A DNA stretch of 64,000 nucleotides from Psoroptes ovis (taxonomy: Eukaryota > Arthropoda > Arachnida > Sarcoptiformes > Psoroptidae): NCBI GenBank assembly GCA_002943765.1, contig PQWQ01000029.1, positions 124,001-188,000 of the forward strand. The letters are read 5' to 3'. The translations under genes and the position numbers were made by a program. This document shows positions 39,323-49,387 of this stretch, piece by piece. Each line of letters opens with the position of its first letter. The first letter of the stretch is position 1. The notes under the pieces were generated by a model. The model was not told the DNA's origin and did no database searches. It saw only the letters and a program-made list of their open reading frames with translations.

Positions 39323-39402
39323 TTCGGTTGTCCCATAAGTTCTTGTCGTTTTTTCAATTTTTTTGAATTTGAAAAACGGCAAGAACTTATGGGACAACCA
39401 CA
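39323..39402. mobile_element. Fold-back element, type B
   Basis: TTCGGTTGTCCCATAAGTTC left and GAACTTATGGGACAACCA right, AT-rich centre. The usual TTA/TAA borders are absent, so GGTTGTCC...GGACAACC is probably the true element edge. Confidence 0.82.
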
Positions 39403-39628
39403 ATTTAATTGTCGTTTTGATGCTTACGAAAAACAACAAAAAAAACATTGAAACGCATCGAAGATTATTACGAGATTTACATACATATTACATACATATG
39501 ACAATATCTCCAAAATACACCGAATATCATTATTGTTAATTATATTTGAACACACAGATAAAATCAAAGAAACGAATCAATCAACTGTGTCAATCACTTT
39601 GATGCTGTTCTTGTCTTTAAGAAAAATA

Positions 39629-39709
39629 TTAGAATGTCCAAAAAGTTTTGGCCGATTTTCATGTGGCAACTCTATTGATTAAGCCGAATGAACTTTTCGG
39701 ACAACCTAA
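39629..39709 (-). mobile_element. Fold-back element, type A
   Basis: TTAGAATGTCCAAAAAGTTT left and AACTTTTCGGACAACCTAA right; reverse type A interior. Confidence 0.84.
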
Positions 39710-41257
39710 TTCGAAAAAAAAACAATAAAAATTACTTTTTCTTGAAGCTATAGATATGAATATAATAACAGTAATTTACCATTTGATCCTCATGATAATT
39801 ATCCATTGATCACAAATCTCACATATTTATCAAAAGAAATATTTCAAATAAATAATTGTGTTCATTGACAATTTGGCCCCTTTTTTGGAAAATCATAAGA
39901 CAAATTTTGAAATTTTCTTTTAAAAAATTTTTTATCCTTAAAAAAAATCTTATTATTTTCTTATTTGAAATAAAAAAAAGTTCTAAATAGGAAATATATA
40001 AAATCGATCGATCGATGAATGAATGAATAAATGTATGACACGTGAAAATTTTCGAATTGTTTCAAAAAAATCTTAAAGGCCATAACTGATCGAATTGTTG
40101 TTGTTGTTGTTATTCGAAACTTTCAAAGGTCATAGCCATTTGTACTTTTGTAAATTTTTCAAAAAAGAAAAAAATTGAATTTCGTAATGTTTTTTTTTTT
40201 TGCTTTGTTTTTTGTTTGTTTGTAAAATGAATTGAACAATGTTCAAATGAAATGAAATGAAATAGAAAAAAAATGTGTATGTGGTAAAAGGGTTAAAAAA
40301 TATATATTTATTTGTTTGTATGTATATGTATGTATGTATGTATATGAAAATATATAAGATGCAAAAAATGCTCGAAAAAATTTAAAATTTAAAAATATTG
40401 GTTGGTTTTCGTTTGATTTGGCTTGGTTTACAGACATTTTTGCTTGGTTTTTCTGGTAATTTTGGGTCCAAAACTAATGATAATAACACAATCATCATCA
40501 GTTTTGGTGAATAATCTTCAATCTTGGGCTGTAAATCTGTAAGGGTAAATATATGTAAGACGGCAGATAAATCACATATAAATTATCCATATATGATTAA
40601 TGATAATAATTGATTGGTAAATTAGGAAATAAATCAATAAATTCAAATGATTACAATCCAATTATATGTATTTTGGGATGAAACAGATTTAGATTGTAGG
40701 TCATACAGATATGGCATTTATCTGATTTAGTTTTAGTTTTTTGGTTCGATAATTGTTTTGTTTGTGCACGTGAGCATATTTGTGTGTATTTGTGTGTTTA
40801 TGTGTGTGATTTGAAGCCTATTACAACAAACAAACACATTGATTGTTCATTGGAGATCATTTTCTTCGATTCGATTGTGTTCTCAGATGATAATAATTGA
40901 TAGGATTATGTCAGTAATGTGTAAGGTGTGTATAAGGTATGAATGTGTATGTGTATGGTTCATCTATTCACTGATCAATTCATTTGTTTGGTTTTTTTTT
41001 TGGTCATAATTCGTGGTACATGATTCAATATTTAAAAATAATAAAAAATAAAATAAAATGAATGGAATTTCAATTTCAATTGTTTTTGATTGTCACATTA
41101 TAAGATTGATGAATTGGTTGATTTGGATATATATGAATTTAAATTTCGATGATTATTTTTTTCTTAAATTTCAAAAATCTCAAAGAAATTATTATTCGTT
41201 TTAGAATGTTTAGATTGGCAATATTAGTCAATTTTATAGTGATTTGATGCTTTAAGA

Positions 41258-44200
41258 TTATTGAATACCATTTTTACCAGCTTTATCCATTTCTAATTTA
41301 GTTTCATAATCAAGCAACAAATCTCTAAAATTAAGTGGATCAATATTTTTGGCTATCATATCGATCAAAAACCAATCACCAACATGACCACTTTTCAATA
41401 CTTCACGTATCAGTTCAGGATCAGCAATACGGCAATGTGAATGTGTTGCCATCACACGAATGCCTGGATATAAAATGGTCAATGCACGATATACCAATGC
41501 GATGGCACTGACAATGGCCATAAAGTAGAACCAAAACCATAAAAATATGTAAATTTTTTCATTGACAATATTGATCGGTAAAATGCACATGGCATCATGT
41601 CGTTGAACATCACCAGATGAACCATATCGATGGAATGTACACTTGGTTAAACGTGGAAATACTTTGATCTAATGGAATTGAATTAATTGAAAATCATTAG
41701 TATTAGGTCGTTTGATTCGGACTAATGAAGCAAAAAAATTGTCATTTACCATCGGATCAAATCGAACAGACCAATCCCATTCAGTGAAATTAAGAACATT
41801 CCAGCCATAGCTAGAAAATTCACCGCCAAGAAAACGATCCATGATCATCATTTGTATGATAACATTGAACATGTTGAGCACTTCGGTGATTGTATGAACA
41901 AGAAATAATGTATTATGTAGTTTTTTATTACGATACAAATAATATGAAACCAAATCAATGTTTCGGACACGATCTTCATCCGGTAGTATTGGTCGATCGA
42001 GACCGAGCATTAAATTTTTCACTAAACCACCTTCATATGCTTTCCATAGGTATCTTGGCACACAAAATGCTAATGCTTGAAAAAATAGTACAAAACAAAC
42101 CCATTGATAATAGGCATGATATACACGTTTTTCGTTTGGTGTTGTTTTATCCACACCAGGATATGGTACTTCTTCGCCGACACGTTTTTTCCAAGCATTT
42201 TCAATCGAAAATGTGGTATGAATCCAACAATATGTGTCTAAGAAATTGAAAAGGAGAAAAATTGATTAAAATTTAATGAAAAAAAAATCCAATTAAAATG
42301 TATTAGGTTGTCCGAAAAGTTATGGCCGATTTTCATGAGCAACTTTATTGCTAAAGCCGAATGAACTTTTCGGACACAACCTAATATAATCTATGAGAAA
42401 ACTAATGAAAAATAAATAAATAATTATTTTTTTTATTCAAGTGTTCCAATAAATTTTTCTCAAGAAAATTTTCTTCAAGAAAAAGTTTATCGAACCACGA
42501 TTAACGATTAATCAGTGTTTTTTCAGCCATTCAAACAAATTATCGAGGTCAGCAAAAGAGTTTTTTTTTTGCTGTTTCGAATTCGAAATAAAGACGATTA
42601 TCATTCATCAACATCATCAACAATCTATAAGCAACAACATCTCACAATACATGGATTTAATGGCCCTTCAATTTGTATGCCATTTCATTTCATTTTTATT
42701 TTTTTTTTTTTTGCTTATCATTCATTTGACAAAATTTATTTATAAATAAATTCAATGAATATAAATAAATTAAAATGAAAATAAAATGATCGGCTACTAT
42801 AAACATCATCATTGTCGGTTCAAGATGTGGCTGACAATTTTTTTTTGACTATTATTACGTACTATTTTTTCTCTTCACAAATCAGTCACAAAGGCTTTTG
42901 GATAAATCACAAATACGAAATATCATTGAATGAATGAACATCTCACAAATGTATTCAATGATAATTCAAGATTTTTTTTTAATTGCTATGCAACAAGTGG
43001 TCGCCACTGATATTATCAGAACACATTAAATGTGAATAGGTGTATCGTTTAAATAAATATTCAAAAGTATTTTTCAAAAACTTGATTTGAAATTGAAATT
43101 TTTTGCTCATAAATATAATTCACATTTGAAACATATTATATCACAAGTTTTCAATTTATGGAAGGAATTCAATCTCGATATGTTCGACGTAATTGAGACC
43201 ATTTGTGACATAAAGTTTATATAATAATAATAATAATCAATTAATTTGATTCGAAATGTTTATGAAATTTTTCCTAAACATTTAATGAAATAATAATCCA
43301 TAAACATTTTCGAGGATTAAATAACTGTTTATTATTAGGGTTGTCCGAGAAGTTCATTCGGCTTATTCAATAGAGTTGTTCATGAAAATCGGCCAGAACT
43401 TTCCGGACAATCTAATAGCTTATTTTGAATCAAACATTTTGCACATATATGTGAGAAATGATGGCAGATATTCAGCATTTTTCACATATATGCACACAGT
43501 AAACACACCTGTAAATTATTTTATTTGACACTTTTATCACACAAACATACACATAAATTAAATGATTTATTTGTTGAAATTGTTCGTTGTTTGAAGGAGA
43601 AAAATTTAAATGAATTAATGAATATATTTTATACGACTTACCGAGAAGATTTGGTGGAATATCATCACGAGATATACAATCGATTGGATCACCAAAATAT
43701 TGTCGAGCTAAAAGATTCGAAAAATAGAATTAAAATTAATCATTTTTTAATTAATATTTTTAAATTAATTTTTGAAAATAAATTTCAAAATTTTTGGAAA
43801 ATTTTCCGTTTTTTAGGACATGACGCAATCGATGATTACAAAATTTGAATATAATAATAGAAAAGCAAACAATCATTGTATCTCAATGACATTTAAAATA
43901 TTTGGAGAGGAGGAAAAAATGTCAAATCAATAGAATCTATCGCAATTGACAGCCAGTCAATCAATCAATCGATTGACTGACTGATCGATTCAATTCAATT
44001 GAATATCGCGTCACAGGTGTTACATTTGAATTTTTTTTTTAAATGAACTAAATTAATTCATTTCTGACTAACTTTGAAATACGGAAATAAAATTATTTAA
44101 AACTAATCTAAGCTAAATCAATGTGAGACATGGGAACATTGATCGATATCTAAGGATGTAATCACTTTGAAATATGAAATAACAACATACCTGTAACCAT

Positions 44201-44320
44201 TAATGAAAATGCAACCAATATCAATACGGTCGCCTTGTAATGTAGCCGATAAATATGATTATCGATTACACAGCTTTGTGGTTTAACAAATTGTTTCAGC
44301 GAACCAAATAGCTGATACAT
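41258..44320 (-). CDS. Innexin gap junction protein
   Basis: Four exons: 44320-44191, 43707-43642, 42237-41750 and 41668-41258, giving 364 aa, typical for innexins. Six to eight subunits form hemichannels that dock as gap junctions between cells. The innexin signature YYQWV lies in the second membrane span, after residue 105. Four membrane spans are visible: near residues 28-46, from YYQWVCFVLFFQALAF, from TLFLVHTITEVLNMF, and from IYIFLWFWFYFMAIV. Extracellular loop 1 has two cysteines (DPIDCI and DTYCWIH) and loop 2 has two (LTKCTFHR and DAMCILP), the conserved disulphide set. The start MYQLFGSLKQFVKP fits the short cytosolic N-terminus. The second intron (about 1.4 kb) holds two fold-back elements. 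I cannot assign a particular innexin number. Confidence 0.93.
42303..42384 (-). mobile_element. Fold-back element, type A, in innexin intron 2
   Basis: TTAGGTTGTCCGAAAAGTTA left and CTTTTCGGACACAACCTAA right (two-base insertion). It ends about 66 bp upstream (plus coordinates) of the intron's acceptor side. Confidence 0.84.
43335..43415 (+). mobile_element. Fold-back element, type A, in innexin intron 2
   Basis: TTAGGGTTGTCCGAGAAGTTC left and AACTTTCCGGACAATCTAA right; interior CATTCGGCTTATTCAATAG. Confidence 0.84.
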
Positions 44321-45479
44321 GTTCGAGGTGTTGTTGAGTTAAGACAAAGTGTCCACACTAACAATGAATGGTCGATGGTTTATTCTATTTTATTGATTAA
44401 TGTTGATCAGTGATTACCACCATTCAAAGGGTCAGATCCTGTTGAAAATTATGATGCAAGAAATATACAAATAAGGACATGAAAACAAACAAAATTAAAA
44501 CAAATTCATTCGAAAATAAAAAAAAACATTCGAAATTCGAATGAAAAATATGACACATACATATGCAAATCAATGTTTGGCTGGCTGGACACAGAGACTA
44601 TAGTTTGACAAAATATCTTAAAATGTACCGATTATTTTAAATGAAATGAAATCGAATAAAATTGATTTAAAATTAAATGATTTAAAGTCGATTTATGAAA
44701 ATAATTATCTCTCTGTGTGTGTAATGTTTAAGCAATAATAACACTTTTTCATCAATAATTTTTTGTCGACGTCAATAGTCAATGGTGATGGTGATGGTGG
44801 TGGTGATTGGTGATGGTGGCGGTAGTTTACTTGTTAATTTTAGCTTGTTAATTCAATGCTTCAAATGTACAAAATTTTAAAACTGTGGTGGAAACATGAA
44901 TTAATAAAAATAAAAATAAATAAAAATGGACTTTAGTGTTTATTTCATGTTCAAAGCTATGCTGTTTGTTGTTTGTAGTTGTTTAGTTGTTAGCTATGGC
45001 TAAGGCTATAGCTTGTGTCCATTTTTTTGTTTTCACGAGATGTTTTTGCTTGTTTCGTTGTTGTTTGTTGTTGTTGCTTGGTATTTCACCACGCAAACAT
45101 TTCGCTGCTCTTCTTCCACCATTTAATTCAAGAGAGCAAAGATGATCAATGAATCAATGGATGAATGAATTGAAGAGAAATTTAAATGCACTTGGTGCTT
45201 AACGTGGTGGTGGTGGCAGCACACAACTAGCACACTCATATAGAAATGGTAGAGTCTTCAATTGAAATTAAACACAAATGATGATGACGATGACGATGGA
45301 CCATTGAATAAATCGGGGAAAAACGTATACATTTGTTGTTGTTGTTGCTGCTGTTGCTGTGTTGTTTGCATTCAGGAAAAGAAATATTTGTGTGTTCGAT
45401 TTGAATTAGTTCGAATAGAGCAGCAGCAGCTTGCGAGTAAAGCTTGTGTGTTCAGTCAAGCTTCACAGTTTGAAAGTTA

Positions 45480-45561
45480 TAGGTTGTCCGAAAAGTTTTG
45501 GCCAATTTTCATTGAGCAAATCTATTCGATTAAGCCGAATATACTTTTTGGGACAGCCTAA
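45480..45561 (-). mobile_element. Fold-back element, type A
   Basis: ATAGGTTGTCCGAAAAGTTT left and CTTTTTGGGACAGCCTAA right; reverse type A interior with CATTGAGCAAATC. Confidence 0.82.
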
Positions 45562-46745
45562 TATTATTACCAGTTGTTGTTTAAACTAAGGCTATAAGTT
45601 TTTGCTTGACCAAATTTCTAAAAATTTATGCCGCTTTTTCGTTCTCTTTATTTTCTGAATCACAGAGAATTAGTTTCGAGCTGAGAAAACTAGCACACAG
45701 CAATATGGCCGACGTTGTATTTGTTCAATGAGTGTGAATTTGAAATTTCTTGATTTTTGTCAAAATCAATAGCCTTTAATATTTAGCATTTAGTTGATAA
45801 GAGAGAACATGAATAAACACATGATCAGTGGCAGCAGCAGCAGCAGTTGTCGAAAATCAAATTGAGCTTGTTCGGATTGAGCTGAACAAAGTTGAGCTAT
45901 AACCTTTAAACTTTTGGTAATAAAACAACAAATGTGATGATTTTCGTATGACACACATACATGAAATGCATGACATGACATATTTCATTGAATGAATCAT
46001 AAAATGTTTAGTTGATTTTCTTAGGTCCTTGGGTTTCTCTGTCTTTGGATTTCAAGGTCGTATGAAATCGACGAAGTAGGAGTATTCTTTGATTATTTTG
46101 AAAATTAGTTGTTGTAAGGTGGTGGGTCTTATAACAATTAATCACAATCACTGACCCCCACAAAACAAAGCTTTCTAAGAATTGACTGACGAAAAACGAC
46201 TAGTCATAGCCTCTTAAAATATTGGGATCATTTGGTTGATCATTCAACCTTGAGTTCTTGAAACCATTAAATGAATGAGTTTCAATTAGTCTTATTACAA
46301 TAATAATTCATCATCATCATTGGCCATGATCGTTGATTAACCTTGTAGCTGAGGCTGTTGTTGGCTTTGTAAATTCATTCACCAATTATTTTAAATAACA
46401 TTTCATTGTTTTGTCTTCGAAGAAAACACGATTCGAACCAATCGGACGAATTCGAACGAAATTGAACTTGACTTGACTTTTAACAAACACACCTTAAGAT
46501 GAAAAATAACCTGATTTTGAATGAATTTGCTTGATGCTGGTGGTGGTGGTGATGGTGGTTATGATTAACAGGTCGTTGAACGATGTTCGATGATCGTCGA
46601 TGTTCATTTGAAATTATACTTTGAAAAAAACATTCGATTATTCAAAGATTCTTGAATAGATTCGAAAACAGTTTCGGTGATGATCTTCTTATTGAGGAAT
46701 CACATAATTCATGTTGAATTATTCAATTGAAATTGATTCAAACTA

Positions 46746-46826
46746 TTTGGTTGTCCGGAAAGTTTTGGCGGATTTTCATGAACAATTCTATTCGATTAAG
46801 CCGAATGAACTTTTCGGAGAGCCTAA
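46746..46826 (-). mobile_element. Fold-back element, type A
   Basis: TTTGGTTGTCCGGAAAGTTT left and AACTTTTCGGAGAGCCTAA right; reverse type A interior. Confidence 0.83.
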
Positions 46827-47772
46827 TACAAAATATTCAAAGAATTTGATTCAAAGATATTTTCACCAATCAGGTTGAATCTAGTTAACACTTGATTTAT
46901 ACACTTTCAATATTACAGAGTTAATACCTTTGATTATTATTATTATTTCATCAATTAAAATTGATGATGATAACATTGAATTGAATTGAACACAAATCAC
47001 CGAAAACAATGGAATAACATCACCAACACAAACACCAGGACTATAGCTTTGATTTATGTAATTACATACACCATTCATTTAAGTTGTTAAAATTGTAAAT
47101 TTTCATGTGTATGTCAATTTACACAAGTCTGATGTAAACAAGGATGAATTATCAATGATAATTGGTGAATGGATGAATGAAAGAATGGATTGATGAATGG
47201 ATGGATGACCAGCAGAAAATTTAAAGATTTCATTCAATGATGATGTATTCAGTAAGCTCTGTTTGATCAATTAATCAATCAATTTTAATGATTCATTCAT
47301 TTGAACAATTGAATTTTTAGAAAAAAAAACACGTATTATTTCGATGTTTTCTTTATTTTTCACTGGAAATTTTCCTCCGTAGAAATTCTCATGAAATTTC
47401 TTAAGAAAAAAAAAACGTATGAATCAATGATCACATCACAAGCACACAGATTCGCATAGAACATTGATGATAATAATAATTAAACAAAAGAAACCAATTC
47501 ACATTGTAAGAATTGAATACTGAATAAAAACACATGGCAATATTTCAATTAAGAGCTTTTTCTTGGCGATGTTTCTTGTTCAAAAGCAAAACAAACAAAT
47601 GATAATAATTGTTGTTAATTGCAATCAATTGCAAATGCAAACGTAATGCAGCTATGAATATTCTTCGAGATATATTCTTTGAAATATTCTTCGAAATATT
47701 CATATATTCTTGTGTATTTATATTCGAATATTAACATTTTATCATTTGAATGCAATGACATTATTAATAATA

Positions 47773-47853
47773 TTAGGTTGTCCGGAAAGTTTTGGCCAAT
47801 TTTCGCGAGCAACTCTAAAGGATAAAGCCGAATAAACTTTACGGACAACCAAA
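47773..47853 (-). mobile_element. Fold-back element, type A
   Basis: TTAGGTTGTCCGGAAAGTTT left and AACTTTACGGACAACCAAA right; interior GCGAGCAACTCTAAAGGATA. Confidence 0.83.
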
Positions 47854-48089
47854 TATATTTGTCATTTTTATTTATTCGAATGTATATGAATGAATGTATG
47901 TTTGGACATACGAATGAATATGTTTGATTTGATTGAATGATGATGGATTTATGATGATATACACGATGGTTGAATGGATGATGATGATGATAATGTTTGT
48001 TTATGTTCGAATAGACACAGAATGAAATGGATTCGATTGATGATGAATAACCGAATTTCAATTAAAAACAATCAAAAAAAAAAAAAATA

Positions 48090-48208
48090 CAGAGTTTCAA
48101 GTTTTAATTCAGGGTTTTAAAATTGAATTTCGTAATTTTACCATTCAAAATTGCTCTTAAAACTACGAAATTCAACTTGAAAACTATGAAATAAAACTTT
48201 AAACACTG
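48090..48208. mobile_element. 119-bp fold-back element (second family)
   Basis: TA on both sides. Ends CAGAGTTTCAAGTTTTAATT and AATAAAACTTTAAACACTG, with the family interior GAATTTCGTAATTTTAC and AAACTACGAAATTCAACTT. Exactly 119 bp. Confidence 0.85.
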
Positions 48209-48898
48209 TAATTAAAAACAATTAAAACAATTGCGTACAATTAGTGAATCATTTTGTTGTTGTTGTCGTTGTTTATTATACTGCTGCTGCTGCTATTGTC
48301 ATCAATTACAAGTGACGATCTCCGATCTCAATCGACCACCAGGATCAATGAAATAATAATATTCAAAACACATTTCTAATAATAATGAAATCATTTTGTT
48401 TCAGATGTAATAATCATGCTGATTATTATTATTCGATTGAATTCAATGAAATTTCAAATGTGACTATGTCATCATTCGATTTTGAGTGATTTGAAAGATT
48501 TGAATTTTTCGAGAATTTTAGAGAATTTCCAAGTAAAAATTCAATAAATTCTACTAGGAAAATGCGGAAGACATATTCACCAAATAGAATGTCCAATAAA
48601 TTCAAGTCTTTATTCTTTGGTACAGTTTCGGGTTTAGGTCAAGATTCGGCGCAAAAAATTCTTCAAATGAATCTTGGATTCAACCATTTGTGAATGCATT
48701 GATTATCGGTGAATGCAATGCATTTTGAACGATACACCGCCGAATCCGAAAAAATACACAGAATTTTCATATTCTCAGGGGTTATTGACTGGTGAATTGA
48801 AATCAATTTCCATGTATTTGATCTACTCCCATCTTCAAACACATTTGTTTGTTGTATGTATGAGTTTTTTGTTTTTATTTTCATCTATAATCATATAT

Positions 48899-48982
48899 TT
48901 AAGTTGTCCAATAAGTTTTTGTCGATTTTCTCATGAGATTCTCTACGATATAATTGGGAGAAAACTTTTCGGACAACCCTAA
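48899..48982. mobile_element. Fold-back element, type C
   Basis: TTAAGTTGTCCAATAAGTTT left and AACTTTTCGGACAACCCTAA right; interior CTCTACGATATAATTGGG. Confidence 0.82.
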
Positions 48983-49387
48983 TACATACACACAATTGCA
49001 TTGAATTGAAATTTGCTTCGCATTCGCATTTTTCGAAAAAATTGAAATATCTGCGCATAAAGAAGAATATGTCTACTGGTAGATATGATCATCATAATAA
49101 TAATGGTAGATTATTTCGATCAAAAATGAATGGAAAATCATCATCAAAACAGCATGCCAACTGCAGGTCGTTGTTCTTGATTATTTATGATTATTCGTAA
49201 AATTTCATTGGTATTTCATCATCATCATTTCATTTTTTCAAATTTGAAATCATCGTTCATATGGTTGATATGAACCCAAACAGATATATACAGGCCACAA
49301 GTAGATATATGAATATTCAATAATTTCATTTATTAATTTTTTCAAAATTCAAAATAAATAAAATAATAAAATACAATTTTCAATTGT

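Larger units (their letters stand above)
38512..41257. other. Spacer between FASN and innexin
   Basis: No exon recognised. It includes the upstream side of FASN (start 38511) and the downstream side of the innexin, with three fold-back elements (39027, 39323, 39629) and GATGAT, GTAT and GTGT microsatellites. Confidence 0.55.
44321..49387. other. Spacer between innexin and ERGIC3
   Basis: No exon recognised on either strand. It holds four short fold-back elements, one 119-bp element, GGTGAT and CAGCAG microsatellites, and satellite-like words CTAAGGCTATAG (about 45000) and CTAAGGCTAT (about 45588). Confidence 0.55.

Noticed and set aside
41890..42249. 119-codon plus-strand open frame in the innexin
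   Set aside because: Antisense to innexin exon 3, which shows YYQWV and membrane spans.
45262..45561. 99-codon open frame with a poly-Cys run
   Set aside because: Produced by a TTGTTG/CTGCTG microsatellite and ends inside a fold-back element.
47615..48061. 148-codon minus-strand open frame
   Set aside because: Runs through the fold-back element at 47773 and His-rich microsatellite; no conserved motif.
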